64,000 nt of DNA, from NCBI RefSeq assembly GCF_020520285.1, contig NZ_CP084742.1, positions 1,054,001 through 1,118,000 of the forward strand, written 5' to 3'. The position numbers were made by a program, and so were the translations under genes. Under the pieces are notes generated by a model, which worked only from the letters and a program-made list of their open reading frames with translations, was not told where the DNA came from and searched no databases. The DNA comes from Pseudomonas sp. L5B5 (GTDB lineage: Bacteria > Pseudomonadota > Gammaproteobacteria > Pseudomonadales > Pseudomonadaceae). Each line of letters starts with the position of its first letter. Positions within the stretch are counted from its first letter, which is position 1. This document shows, piece after piece, positions 43,632 to 52,073 of this stretch.

Positions 43632-44246
43632 ATGTCCAATATCGTGATTGAAAAAGACGTCGCTCATATTCAGGAACACGGACATGAAGACGCGGGTTCG
43701 CTGAGCGTCTTCGGGTTCTGGATCTACCTGATGACCGACTGCATCCTGTTCGCGAGCTTGTTCGCCGGCTATGCGGTGTTGCGCGACAGCGTGGCCGGCG
43801 GTCCTTCGAGCGTGGATATTTTCGAACTGTCCTATGTGCTCGCTGAAACCATGCTGCTGCTGTTGAGCAGCATCACCTACGGCTACGCGATGCTCGCGAT
43901 GAACCGTGGCCAGCAAAGCCAGGTGCTGCGTTGGCTGGGACTTACGTTCGTGCTCGGCGCCGGCTTCATTGCCATGGAAATCAACGAGTTCCACCATCTG
44001 ATTGCAGAAGGCTACGGACCGGACCGCAGCGCGTTTCTGACCGCGTTTTTCACCCTTGTCGGCACCCACGGCGCGCACGTGTTGACGGGGTTGATCTGGA
44101 TGGCTGTGCTGATGGTGCAGATTCGCCAGAAAGGCCAGACCAACACCACCGCCACCCGGCTAAGTTGCCTGAGCCTGTTCTGGCACTTCCTGGACGTAGT
44201 GTGGATCTGCGTGTTTACCGTGATCTATCTGTTGGGAGTGGTGTGA
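43632..44246 (+). CDS. cyoC: cytochrome bo ubiquinol oxidase subunit III
   Basis: The 204-residue, five-helix membrane protein has subunit III features ([61 protein letters not shown]). It follows cyoB by 3 bases. Structural/proton-pathway support subunit. Confidence 0.95.
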   Translation: MSNIVIEKDVAHIQEHGHEDAGSLSVFGFWIYLMTDCILFASLFAGYAVLRDSVAGGPSSVDIFELSYVLAETMLLLLSSITYGYAMLAMNRGQQSQVLRWLGLTFVLGAGFIAMEINEFHHLIAEGYGPDRSAFLTAFFTLVGTHGAHVLTGLIWMAVLMVQIRQKGQTNTTATRLSCLSLFWHFLDVVWICVFTVIYLLGVV

Positions 44247-44247
44247 C

Positions 44248-44586
44248 ATGTACAAGCAAAGTTCGATTCACAGCAGCGCCGGTACCAGCCATGGCAGCAG
44301 CCGTTCCTACCTGGTCGGGTTCCTGCTGTCGGTGCTGCTGACCCTGATCCCTTTCGCCCTGGTGATGTTCCCTTCGCTGCCGCGCACCATCACCGCCTGG
44401 CTGGTGGTGGTGCTGGGGGTTATCCAGATCGTGGTCCACCTCAAGTTCTTCCTGCATCTGGATACGGCCGAGGAACAACGCTGGAACCTGATTGCACTGA
44501 TTTTTTCGGCGGTCATCATTCTTTTGCTGGTAGGGCTCTCGCTATGGATCATGGACAGTATTCACCACAACATGCTGGCGCACTGA
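44248..44586 (+). CDS. cyoD: cytochrome bo ubiquinol oxidase subunit IV
   Basis: The 112-residue protein has a polar N-terminus (SSAGTSHGSSRSY) and three helices (LVGFLLSVLLTLIPFALVMF, AWLVVVLGVIQIVVHLKFFL with HLD, LIALIFSAVIILLLVGLSLW), the standard CyoD layout. Starts one base after the cyoC stop and overlaps the assigned cyoE start by 43 bases. Confidence 0.94.
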   Translation: MYKQSSIHSSAGTSHGSSRSYLVGFLLSVLLTLIPFALVMFPSLPRTITAWLVVVLGVIQIVVHLKFFLHLDTAEEQRWNLIALIFSAVIILLLVGLSLWIMDSIHHNMLAH

Positions 44587-45563
44587 GGTACTGGCTGGGG
44601 CTGCTCAATGCAGGAATTCAACTGACCAAGCCAGGGATCATTTTTGGCAATCTCACATCGGTGCTGGGGGGTTATTTCCTCGCTGGCGGCGGGCGCCTGG
44701 CAGACCCTGCGCACCTAGTTGCCACCCTGCTCGGCACTGCATTGGTGATCGGTTGCGGTTGTGTCATTAACAACTGCGCCGATCGAGACATTGATCGGCG
44801 CATGGTGCGAACCTGCCATCGCGCACTGGCGCTGCGAACCATCGCGGTGCCCACCGCCGCCAGCTATGCCATCGCACTGGGCGTCAGTGGTTTCGGCCTG
44901 CTCTGGGCGGGCAGCAACCTGCTGGCGTGCTGCCTGGCGCTGGTCGGGCTGGTGATCTATGCGGGGGTCTACACCTTCTGGCTCAAGCGCCGTTCACACT
45001 GGGGCACCTTGGTCGGCAGCCTCTCCGGGGCAATGCCGCCGGTGATCGGTTATTGCGCGGTCACCGCAAGGTTCGACGCCACGGCGATGATGTTAGTGCT
45101 GGTGTTCTGCTGCTGGCAGATGCCCCATTCACAGGCCATCACCGTGATGCGCCGCGAGGACTTCCGCGCGGCGCGCCTGCCGCTGCTGACCCTGAACCAA
45201 GCCCACCGGCAAATACAGGCGTACACCCTGGCTTTCTTCGCCAGCACCCTGCTGCTGGGAGTGGTGGCCCAGATGGGCATACTGTATTTCGCCGTGATCA
45301 GCGCCTTAGGCGGTTACTGGCTGGCGCTGGCCAACAGCAGCGTGCGCCGGGTCGATCCAGCGCGCTGGGCGCGCTCGATCTTCGGCTTCTCGATTCTGTT
45401 GGTGATGATCCTCAACCTGATGCTGGCGCTGTCCACGCTGTGTCGAGCAAGCTGCGAATCTTCCTGGGCAAATCAGCGGGCTGGTAGGGTTTGGCAATCA
45501 ACTCGAAGTCATGCACCTGTATATCCGCGCGCTCCAGCGAGTCTTTCGCATAGCCCGTCGTAA
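44544..45563 (+). CDS. cyoE: protohaem IX farnesyltransferase with abnormal C-terminal tail
   Basis: This UbiA-family membrane prenyltransferase makes haem O for the bo oxidase. Family motifs: TKPGIIFGNLTSVLGGYFLA, INNCADRDIDRRMVRTCHRA (Asp-rich site) and the second Asp/basic region near MRREDFRAARLPLL. The usual end after LMLALS is replaced by a tail of about 40 polar residues (CRASCESSWANQRAG and on) that is antisense to the LOV-kinase gene. The total of 339 residues is about 40 more than normal. This suggests loss of the native stop by deletion. The enzyme core is complete, so activity may persist. Confidence 0.88.
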   Translation: MDHGQYSPQHAGALRYWLGLLNAGIQLTKPGIIFGNLTSVLGGYFLAGGGRLADPAHLVATLLGTALVIGCGCVINNCADRDIDRRMVRTCHRALALRTIAVPTAASYAIALGVSGFGLLWAGSNLLACCLALVGLVIYAGVYTFWLKRRSHWGTLVGSLSGAMPPVIGYCAVTARFDATAMMLVLVFCCWQMPHSQAITVMRREDFRAARLPLLTLNQAHRQIQAYTLAFFASTLLLGVVAQMGILYFAVISALGGYWLALANSSVRRVDPARWARSIFGFSILLVMILNLMLALSTLCRASCESSWANQRAGRVWQSTRSHAPVYPRAPASLSHSPS

Positions 45564-47013
45564 GCAGCACCCTGGTATGCGGATACAAGTGCGCTATCTC
45601 GCGCGCGAGTTCCGCGCCATTCATCTGGCCGGGCATGATCAAGTCACTGAACACCAGGTCATAGGTCGCGCCGGCGAGCCGATCCAGCGCCTCGGCGGCA
45701 GTGTGTGCAATGTCGGTGCTATAACCGTAGTCAGACAGAACCTCCTGCGCGAGCTCGGCCACTTCGGGCCGGTCCTCCACAATCAAGATGTGCTCGTCGC
45801 CTTGAAGCGAAGTAGTCGCGGGCGTTTGCTCGACCCAGAGCTGGCTGTCGTTCGCCGGAAAATACAGGCATACCGTCGTGCCAACGCCTGGGTAGGAATG
45901 GATGCGTGCAGTACCGCCCGATTGCTTGACAAAGCCATACACCATCGACAATCCCAGCCCCGAACCCTTGCCCTCTTCCTTGGTGGTGAAGAACGGCTGC
46001 ATGACTTTCTCCTGGACGCTCTCATCGATGCCGTTGCCGTTATCGCTGATCGAGAGGCCCACGTAGCGGCCTTCGGCCAGCCCGTCGCGTTGCGCATTGG
46101 CATCGCCCGGAACCTGAACGTTGCACGTCTTGATTGTCACGGTCGGCTCGCCATGTCCTCCTAGCGCATCCTGGGCGTTGGATAACAAATGCTGCACCGC
46201 CAGCTCCGCCTGCGCAGGGTCAATACGACAGTTCCACAGGTCCTCAGCCAGATCCACATGCAGCTGGACATCCTGCAGTGTCTGCGCCAAAAAATCGGTG
46301 CGGCTCAGCAAGGTGTTCAGGTTGATTACGCGACTGTCGAGACGTTGCTTGCGCGAGAACGCGAGTAGCTGTTGGGTCAAGGTTTGAGCTTTTTCGGCGG
46401 CGGCCCTGGCGCGGCTGGCGCTGTTGAGAATGCGCTGCGGGTCGGTGCCGGGGCGCTTGGCGCTCTGCTGGATCAGTTCGAGATAACCGACCATCACCTG
46501 CAGCAGGTTATTGAAGTCATGGGCGATGCCGCCGGTCAGTTGCCCTAGGGCCTCCAGGTCCTGAACGCGGCGCACGCGCAGTTCTGCGTCGTGGCGCCGG
46601 CTCACGTCAAGCTGAGAGGCAAAAAAGTACACCAATTGGCCGCTCTCGTTGAACAACGGCGAAATGAACAGTTCATTCCAGAACGTCGAACCGTCCTTGC
46701 GGTAGTTGAGTACTTCCACACATACCTCATGGCGGCATGTCATCGCATGCTGCACTTGCCGCAACGCACGCTTATCGGTTTCAGGTCCTTGCAGAAGCCT
46801 GCAATTGCGCCCGATCACTTCATCCTGTTCATACCCCGTCAGCCTCAGGAACGCCTGATTGGCGAAGATGATCGGGTTGTCGGCTTGTGCGGGGTCGCAA
46901 ACGATCATCGCGCTTTGGCTGGTTTCCATCGCCGCGAAAAACAGGTCTTTGCGGCTGGAAGAGAGCCGCGCCGGATCGATACGGTCGACCACGGGCTTTT
47001 TCTTGCTTGCCAA
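45412..47013 (-). CDS. LOV-domain hybrid histidine kinase (blue-light sensor)
   Basis: The 533-residue soluble kinase has a LOV domain at about 28-135 with the photoactive Cys71 in GRNCRLLQG and the flavin-contacting Gln134 (FASQLDVS). HisKA has phospho-acceptor His165 (GGIAHDFNNLLQ), the HATPase has Asn279 (LLSNAQDALGG) and GKGSGLGLSMV. A C-terminal receiver carries Asp457 (VFSDLIMPG) and KPYQPADL. The most frequent Phe after NCR in LOV motifs is Leu here. The last residues (TAWTAPASG) derive from sequence antisense to cyoE, so the native stop appears lost. Expected to bind FMN and change autophosphorylation in blue light. Confidence 0.9.
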   Translation of the reverse strand: MASKKKPVVDRIDPARLSSSRKDLFFAAMETSQSAMIVCDPAQADNPIIFANQAFLRLTGYEQDEVIGRNCRLLQGPETDKRALRQVQHAMTCRHEVCVEVLNYRKDGSTFWNELFISPLFNESGQLVYFFASQLDVSRRHDAELRVRRVQDLEALGQLTGGIAHDFNNLLQVMVGYLELIQQSAKRPGTDPQRILNSASRARAAAEKAQTLTQQLLAFSRKQRLDSRVINLNTLLSRTDFLAQTLQDVQLHVDLAEDLWNCRIDPAQAELAVQHLLSNAQDALGGHGEPTVTIKTCNVQVPGDANAQRDGLAEGRYVGLSISDNGNGIDESVQEKVMQPFFTTKEEGKGSGLGLSMVYGFVKQSGGTARIHSYPGVGTTVCLYFPANDSQLWVEQTPATTSLQGDEHILIVEDRPEVAELAQEVLSDYGYSTDIAHTAAEALDRLAGATYDLVFSDLIMPGQMNGAELAREIAHLYPHTRVLLTTGYAKDSLERADIQVHDFELIAKPYQPADLPRKIRSLLDTAWTAPASG

Positions 47014-47087
47014 GGTTCACCTCCAGTTACGTGGTGCGTGTTCCATGGACCGTGAAAACGTCGCGCAGTGCCACCCTGCGCTGAACA

Positions 47088-47114
47088 GGCGCCCGCCGCA
47101 GGCGGTCGGGCGCC
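47088..47114 (-). terminator. strong hairpin after the YciF gene
   Basis: GGCGCCCG and CGGGCGCC enclose a further partly paired CCGCAGGCGG, 11 bases beyond the stop of the minus-strand gene. Very stable but without a T tract; a possible terminator before the kinase gene start. Confidence 0.45.
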
Positions 47115-47124
47115 GTGCATTACG

Positions 47125-47634
47125 TCAGCGCTTGGCTGCTTTGTCGGGGTCGGCTGAGCGACGCAGGAACGCTTGCGTCAGTTCCGGTAAGTGCTCCAGC
47201 AGCCACTCGGCCATGGCGATTTCCTGCGGCAGGATCTTTTCGCAGGCCGCTAGAGTTTCAGAATCACCGGTCTCTTTCGCAGCGGCGATAAGCGCCGTGT
47301 AGCTGGCAATTTCCATGTTTTCGAAGACGTAACCGGCCATCGCGCCCTTGATGACTTCGTCACTCATCAGTGAGCCACCGACTGCCTGGCCGAACGCCAT
47401 CAGCTTGCCCCCCATGTCTTTCAGGGTCGATGAGCTGCCGCCTAGACGCGCCAGGCACTGGTCAATAAGTTGCTGCTGGCCGAGGGTTTCCTCAATGTGC
47501 TGGTCGATCCGTGCCTTGAGCTGGGGGTAATGCTCCAGGCGCTCGGATTGCGCCTTGAGCATTTTTTCGGCCTGCTGCTCCATCGCATGGGCATCACGTA
47601 GCCAATCGAGCAGGTTTTCCTGTGGAGTCGCCAT
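47125..47634 (-). CDS. yciF: DUF892 ferritin-like protein, YciF type
   Basis: The 169-residue four-helix protein starts at ATG 47632-47634, with AAGAGGA about 7 bases upstream. DUF892 features: LLDWLRDAHAMEQQAEKMLK, HIEETLGQQQLIDQCL, ENMEIASYTALIAAAKETGD and EEIAMAEWLLEHLPEL-like ending (QEIAMAEW), providing Glu/His for a di-iron site. YciF belongs to the RpoS-dependent yciGFE-katN stress module of enterics. Here it lies directly downstream of the catalase, separated by a terminator. Confidence 0.88.
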   Translation of the reverse strand: MATPQENLLDWLRDAHAMEQQAEKMLKAQSERLEHYPQLKARIDQHIEETLGQQQLIDQCLARLGGSSSTLKDMGGKLMAFGQAVGGSLMSDEVIKGAMAGYVFENMEIASYTALIAAAKETGDSETLAACEKILPQEIAMAEWLLEHLPELTQAFLRRSADPDKAAKR

Positions 47635-47650
47635 GTCGTTAGTCCTCTTG

Positions 47651-47694
47651 ATAAAAAATGGCAGGCGCCGCACGCCCGAAAGCGTGCGGCTGCC
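47651..47694 (-). terminator. rho-independent terminator between katN and yciF
   Basis: On the minus strand GGCAG-CCGCACGC, a 6-base loop, GCGTGCGG-(CGC)-CTGCC is followed by ATTTTTTAT. It would end the catalase transcript, implying attenuation of, or a separate promoter for, yciF. Confidence 0.75.
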
Positions 47695-47699
47695 CAGCT

Positions 47700-48584
47700 T
47701 CAAATTTCGGGTTTAGGTTGCATTCCCGAGCCCAGGTCAGCGCCGGTAACGGGATCGCTCGTCGCGTCCGAGGCCGTGCGGATTTTCATCGCGCTCAATG
47801 TCGCTTCGTCATCGGCATCCAGTTGCACAGTGGCCAAGCCATCACCACCATCGACCGCCGGTTGCGGGCTTTCCACGAACTCCCACTCTTCGCCCTGGTT
47901 CCACGGGCCACGCATACTTTCCGCGCCTTGGGACATGTTGTAGTAAACCTGCGTGAATTCCTGCATGCCCGGCAGCTTGCCTTGAGGGAAGTTCGGCTGG
48001 ATCGAATGCAGCGCCTTTTCAAAAGACAATTGATGCGCGATTTCCCGCGTCATCAAAAAGCCCAGCGCCTCTTTTACGCCCGGATCATCCGTGACGTTCA
48101 TCAGCCGCTCGTAGACTATTTTGGCGCGGGCTTCGGCCGCGATATTGGAGCGCATGTCTGCGGTGGGCTCACCGATGGTGTCGATATAGGCCGCTGTCCA
48201 GGGCACGCCGGCGGAGTTGGTCAACGGCGAACCGGCACCGTACAGCAGGCTGGTAATGTGAGAGTCATTGCCGGCACCGTTAAGGGAGCGATACAACTCG
48301 CCCTCCTCTTCCACACCTTCGGCCATGCGCCCCTTGGCGCCCTTGTTGAGCATCACGATGATGGACCCGACGATCTCCAGATGGCTGAGCTCTTCGGTGG
48401 CGATGTCCATCAGCAGATCCTTGCGGCCCGGATCGTCTTCAGCCAAGGCCTGGGTGAAGTAGCGGGACGCTGCCGCCAGTTCCCCTTGAGCGCCGCCAAA
48501 CTGTTCCAGCAGCAGGTTGGCCAGGCCCGGATTAGGCTCGGCCACGCGTACGGTGTATTGAAGTCGCTTGTTATGTAGAAACAT
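47700..48584 (-). CDS. katN: manganese catalase
   Basis: The 294-residue enzyme starts at ATG 48582-48584 with GAGGAG 8 bases upstream; a TTG two codons earlier is less likely. The di-manganese ligands are visible in two pairs: Glu35 (GGAQGELAAAS), Glu65/His68 (ATEELSHLE), and the second-half EARAKIVYERL with REIAHQLSFEKAL. The acidic C-terminal tail (VDGGDGLATVQLDADDEATL) is family-typical. It dismutates hydrogen peroxide without haem, in the cytoplasm. KatN is RpoS-controlled in Salmonella and P. aeruginosa. Confidence 0.93.
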   Translation of the reverse strand: MFLHNKRLQYTVRVAEPNPGLANLLLEQFGGAQGELAAASRYFTQALAEDDPGRKDLLMDIATEELSHLEIVGSIIVMLNKGAKGRMAEGVEEEGELYRSLNGAGNDSHITSLLYGAGSPLTNSAGVPWTAAYIDTIGEPTADMRSNIAAEARAKIVYERLMNVTDDPGVKEALGFLMTREIAHQLSFEKALHSIQPNFPQGKLPGMQEFTQVYYNMSQGAESMRGPWNQGEEWEFVESPQPAVDGGDGLATVQLDADDEATLSAMKIRTASDATSDPVTGADLGSGMQPKPEI

Positions 48585-48750
48585 GAACAAATCTCCTCAG
48601 GCTTAAGAAGGGGCGGCGCCCGCTTGGAGCGCTGCCTACCTTTTTGTGAGGCGCTTCCCTGTTGATAAATTTCAAAATAAACCTTTGCAGTGCGACCAGC
48701 GGTCGGGGGTTACGCATCAAGCGAAACCGCGGCGCAGAGCATTTGGAGGC

Positions 48751-49011
48751 TCACTTCCCGTCGTCGTTCTGCGGGCCAGGAACGGTGTCTATTCCGGGAG
48801 TGCCGTTGGGCGGCAGCGTGACACACGGATTTTTGCCGCTGGTTGGCGGCTCAAGCGCCCGTTCAGGTGATGTGTCATCGGGGTGGTCCCAGTCAGTTGT
48901 TGCGTTCGGATCTTCGTTGCGCCCGGCCGTTCCCAGGACGCAACCGTCCTCGTTCGGCTCAGGCGATTTTTCCAGCGGCAGGTCTTGACCATTGGATGTG
49001 TCGTGGTTCAT
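48751..49011 (-). CDS. small acidic, proline-rich protein (86 aa)
   Basis: Start ATG 49009-49011 (MNHDTSNGQDLP) is chosen because AGGAG lies 9 bases upstream; the ATG three codons earlier is too close to that site. The product is rich in Pro, Asp, Glu, Asn and Thr with two Cys and no hydrophobic core, so probably disordered. It lies between katN and the third KGG gene, transcribed towards katN. No family recognised. Confidence 0.58.
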   Translation of the reverse strand: MNHDTSNGQDLPLEKSPEPNEDGCVLGTAGRNEDPNATTDWDHPDDTSPERALEPPTSGKNPCVTLPPNGTPGIDTVPGPQNDDGK

Positions 49012-49213
49012 AGCAGGCATCTCCTGTGTACATGGATGAAACCATTTGGAATCGCCTATAAGTTTGCGGTGCCATGTAGAAGACGAACGGCCAGGTATTC
49101 CCGACCGCCGACTTAAGCGTGCAAGATTCAAAGGTATGCATGACTAACTACCGTTTGTCGCCTTACGATAAAACTCTTAAAACATTTTTTCGCCGGCCGA
49201 CATCCCAGTAAAT

Positions 49214-49233
49214 GTCCATTGCAGAAAATGGGC
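49214..49233 (+). promoter_or_regulatory. leader hairpin of KGG gene, copy 2
   Basis: GTCCATT, loop GCAGAA, AATGGGC: 7-bp stem 38 bases before the KGG start. It matches the structure at 33540-33559, with the third pair changed from G-C to A-T on both sides. The flanking GTCC and GGGC and the loop start GCA are kept. Confidence 0.45.
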
Positions 49234-49271
49234 AACTAACGAAGCGCTACCTTAGTGAATGGAGAACTCTC

Positions 49272-49454
49272 ATGACTACAGGAAACAAAAACCCGGGCAA
49301 CTTTGCTAATGACCGCGAGAAAGCTTCCGAAGCCGGGAAAAAAGGCGGCCAATCATCGGGCGGAAATTTTGCCAATGACCGCGAGAAAGCGTCTGAAGCA
49401 AGACGCAAAGGCGGTCAACACAGCCATGGCGGCGGCCGGAAATCGGAATCTTAG
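49272..49454 (+). CDS. KGG-motif stress protein (YciG-like), third copy
   Basis: The 60-residue protein starts at ATG 49272 (MTTGNKNPGN), with GGAG 7 bases upstream. It is nearly identical to the protein at 33595 over two repeats, with EARRKGGQHSHGGG and a short KSES tail at the end. Probably disordered and RpoS-induced by analogy to YciG. A paralogous duplication including the 5' leader is likely. The hairpin at 49466-49484 follows. Confidence 0.85.
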   Translation: MTTGNKNPGNFANDREKASEAGKKGGQSSGGNFANDREKASEARRKGGQHSHGGGRKSES

Positions 49455-49465
49455 TGCTCTTACAG

Positions 49466-49484
49466 AGGGCGGCCTCGCCGCCCT
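49466..49484 (+). terminator. 3' hairpin of KGG gene 3
   Basis: AGGGCGGC, loop CTC, GCCGCCCT: 8-bp perfect stem 11 bases after the stop. No T run. Confidence 0.5.
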
Positions 49485-49658
49485 GTCGGGCTCGTTTCGG
49501 CGTGTTCATTACAGCGGCGTAACCGGATAAACCGGCGCCGTCGACAGCAAGACCAATAATATGGCCATGCCTACTGACCAATCTTTATATTAAAACTTAC
49601 TTGATGCTGATAAAAATCAGACACCTTAAACCCAGGAGATCGGCAATAAGGAGAGTCC

Positions 49659-49913
49659 ATGTCAAACACTACCCATCTCGGTCAATGCGCTTGCGCTGCC
49701 TGTAAGTGCGACGCTCTTGCACATCATCAACGGGACGGAAGGCACTACTGCAGTCAAGCGTGTGCCAACCTGCACCCACACGGGCAACCTTGCCCGGCCG
49801 CTGACTGCCATTGTGAATCGGGCGTCACCCTCCGTGAGCGTGCCATCAGCGACAGCCAGCTCGATGAAGCTATCGAAGAAACGTTCCCCGCCAGTGATCC
49901 TATTTCCCCTTAG
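49659..49913 (+). CDS. bacterial metallothionein with acidic C-terminal motif
   Basis: The 84-residue protein has nine cysteines (10, 12, 15, 17, 31, 35, 45, 50, 52) and several histidines in the SmtA/BmtA-type order CxCxxCxC...CxxxC...C...CxC, enough for a Zn4-type cluster. From about residue 57 a second module begins, ending DEAIEETFPASDPISP, a short motif otherwise found in unrelated small Pseudomonas proteins. Role: binding and buffering zinc or cadmium in the cytoplasm. GGAG lies about 7 bases before ATG 49659. It converges with the carboxylate-amine ligase gene, 38 bases apart. Confidence 0.88.
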   Translation: MSNTTHLGQCACAACKCDALAHHQRDGRHYCSQACANLHPHGQPCPAADCHCESGVTLRERAISDSQLDEAIEETFPASDPISP

Positions 49914-49951
49914 TTTTTTTGAGCGCAGATTTCATTCGCCGGATAGCACTT

Positions 49952-51076
49952 TCATGGGTTCTCCCGGCTTTCTTCCAACAACCGGTCAATCACTGCTTGC
50001 CCGCCTCGCAGTCCGGGCGAAGACTGTGCACTGAAGACGCGTAGTTGACGCTCGGCGCTGCTGCCGTCGCGCAGCATTTGCCGTGCTTGGTCGAACACGC
50101 CCTCTTCTCCCAACGCACGCGCGGTTTCGCCGAATTGCTGCTCTGCCACAACCAGCCACTGTTCAAGGGATATTGCCGCGGTGTCCGGCGCCAGCGTGAA
50201 GCGTCCATGATGTCCGCAACGACGAGCGTGAATGCGATTTTCCTTGAGCAGCCAATGACGTCCAAGGCTGTATTGGCTGCCGGGTGCCGGCAACTGGCAG
50301 GCGTGTTTGATCATGATCCGGAACAGTCCGGCAAGAGCCAGCGCGTCGCTCAATCGCGGGCATGCGTCGGTCATGCGCAACTCCAGCGTCGGGTAGCTCA
50401 ACGAGGGCCGGCAACCCCACCAGACATTTGCATCCTCAGCCAGCGCACCGCTACGTTTCAGTAAGCCCAGGTATTGCTCGAAGCTCTGCTCATCCGGTAG
50501 GTATTCAGGGATACCCATGCGCGGCCATTCGTCGCAGAGTACTTGCCGATAACTGCAATACCCACTGGGCTGCCCCTGCCACAACGGCGATGAAACGCTA
50601 AGAGCCAGCAGCATCGGCAACCAGGGCAACACCTCGTTCAGCACTGCGATTCGATCAACACCCTCCGGGATCTCTGCGTGAACATGCAGGCCACTGAGCA
50701 CGCTGCGCTGCGCGACGATCTGGAACTCCTCGAACAAGCGCTGAAAATGGACCTGAGGCGTAGCACGTTGCGCCCGCCAATCAGCCAATGGGTGTACGCC
50801 GCTGCATATAAACCCCAGTCCATATCCGGCCAACGCCTGGCTCAACTCGCGGCGCACCCGGCCCAGGTAAGTGGCCGCTTCTGCGGCGTCGTCAAACACT
50901 GGAGACGCCACTTCGATCTGGCCCTGGAACATCTCACAAGAGAAGCCATCGCCGATGACCTCGCGGCACGCCGCAAGCACCTGAGCTGGCGGCTCGGCGA
51001 GCATGCACCGACTGCGCAAATCTGTAATGAAATATTCTTCTTCAATGCCAAAGCGCTGTGCACGATCCATAGGCAT
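49952..51076 (-). CDS. YbdK-type carboxylate-amine ligase (GCS2 family)
   Basis: The 374-residue protein has the glutamate-cysteine ligase family 2 fold: FGIEEEYFITD at residues 9-19 (metal-binding Glu), SGLHVHAEIPEGVDR near 128-142, and the ending QLRVFSAQSSPGLRGGQAVID. The family makes gamma-glutamyl or similar amide bonds with ATP. It starts directly after the methyltransferase stop (TGAATG), so the two are coupled. ATG 51074 or the ATG two codons later are both possible. Last gene of the three-gene operon 53453-49952. Substrates unknown. Confidence 0.88.
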   Translation of the reverse strand: MPMDRAQRFGIEEEYFITDLRSRCMLAEPPAQVLAACREVIGDGFSCEMFQGQIEVASPVFDDAAEAATYLGRVRRELSQALAGYGLGFICSGVHPLADWRAQRATPQVHFQRLFEEFQIVAQRSVLSGLHVHAEIPEGVDRIAVLNEVLPWLPMLLALSVSSPLWQGQPSGYCSYRQVLCDEWPRMGIPEYLPDEQSFEQYLGLLKRSGALAEDANVWWGCRPSLSYPTLELRMTDACPRLSDALALAGLFRIMIKHACQLPAPGSQYSLGRHWLLKENRIHARRCGHHGRFTLAPDTAAISLEQWLVVAEQQFGETARALGEEGVFDQARQMLRDGSSAERQLRVFSAQSSPGLRGGQAVIDRLLEESRENP

Positions 51077-52054
51077 TCAGCTCAGTCGAGTAACGGATAG
51101 AACCACCGCTGCGATGCGTTCGACGCGCTCGTAGCCTGGCTGTTCCAGCTCTTCGCCAAACACGTCCGGGTCAAGTTCGTGGTAGGTCCAGCCAAAAGCA
51201 TCGCTACTCAACATGGCGCGAGCGGATTCAAGGAACAAATCGCGGCCATCGACCATCGCGACCCCGGTGTAGAGCAATAAAGTGCCATCGCGCTCCAAAC
51301 GTGGCAGCGCTTCGCGCAAAATACGCAGCGACAGCGCTTCGCCCAATTCACCGCCCCCGTGGCGGTAGGAGCGCTGCTGACTGTCCTTCATGTAGGGCGG
51401 ATTGGCGAGGATCAGGTCAAAGCGACCATCAACGCCGTCGAGCACATCACTGTGGTATACGCTGACGTTCGGTGCTTGGGCGAGTTCGGCGTTGACCGCA
51501 CTCATGCGCAACGCCTTTGGGTTGATGTCCACCGCGAGCACCTCTGCGTCAGGCCGGGCGCGCGCCACCAGCAAGGCACCGGCGCCCGAACCGCAGCCCA
51601 CATCCACGGCACGGCGGATCGGCGCAAAGCGTTGGCGCAGGCTCTCTTCGATTACGCTGGCGAAGCGGTAAGTGTCGGGGCCGAAAAAAACCGCATCAGC
51701 GTCTTCTGTCGGAAACGCCGAATGCGCCAGCAGCAACGGACCCAGGCTCGACCAGCGCACCCGGCTCCGCCAGCGGCCATGCGCCTTGAAGATGATTCCG
51801 GCCTGTTGCAGTTCCTGCCGTTCTTCAGCCTCGAAAACCTCAGCATCGAAGGGCCGTGACCAACCGAATATCCCGCGCGTATCGCTGGCCGGTGCGTTAT
51901 CCCAACGCGCCATGACCCGTTGATGGGTCAGCGGCGTGGGCGTTATAAAGTGATACCCCTTCGCCTGTAGGCGGCGGCCCAGATTGAGCAGACCCCGATC
52001 GGCATGCGATTGGGCCGATGCCCCGGGAGGCGTGACGGACAGTGTGTCTTCCAT
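51077..52054 (-). CDS. class I SAM methyltransferase (NPPY type)
   Basis: The 325-residue protein has an N-terminal domain (GYHFITPTPLTHQRVMAR, FGWSRPFDAEVF) and a Rossmann methyltransferase domain with DVGCGSGAGALL (151-162), AVDINPKAL and NPPY at 218-221. NPPY points to methylation of a planar nitrogen (Gln, adenine or guanine), as in PrmC/RlmG-like enzymes. Middle gene of the operon, 19 bases after the diiron oxidase and touching the ligase. A small-molecule or peptide substrate is suggested by its neighbours only. Confidence 0.85.
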   Translation of the reverse strand: MEDTLSVTPPGASAQSHADRGLLNLGRRLQAKGYHFITPTPLTHQRVMARWDNAPASDTRGIFGWSRPFDAEVFEAEERQELQQAGIIFKAHGRWRSRVRWSSLGPLLLAHSAFPTEDADAVFFGPDTYRFASVIEESLRQRFAPIRRAVDVGCGSGAGALLVARARPDAEVLAVDINPKALRMSAVNAELAQAPNVSVYHSDVLDGVDGRFDLILANPPYMKDSQQRSYRHGGGELGEALSLRILREALPRLERDGTLLLYTGVAMVDGRDLFLESARAMLSSDAFGWTYHELDPDVFGEELEQPGYERVERIAAVVLSVTRLS

Positions 52055-52073
52055 AGGCAGGGCTCCTTGTCAG

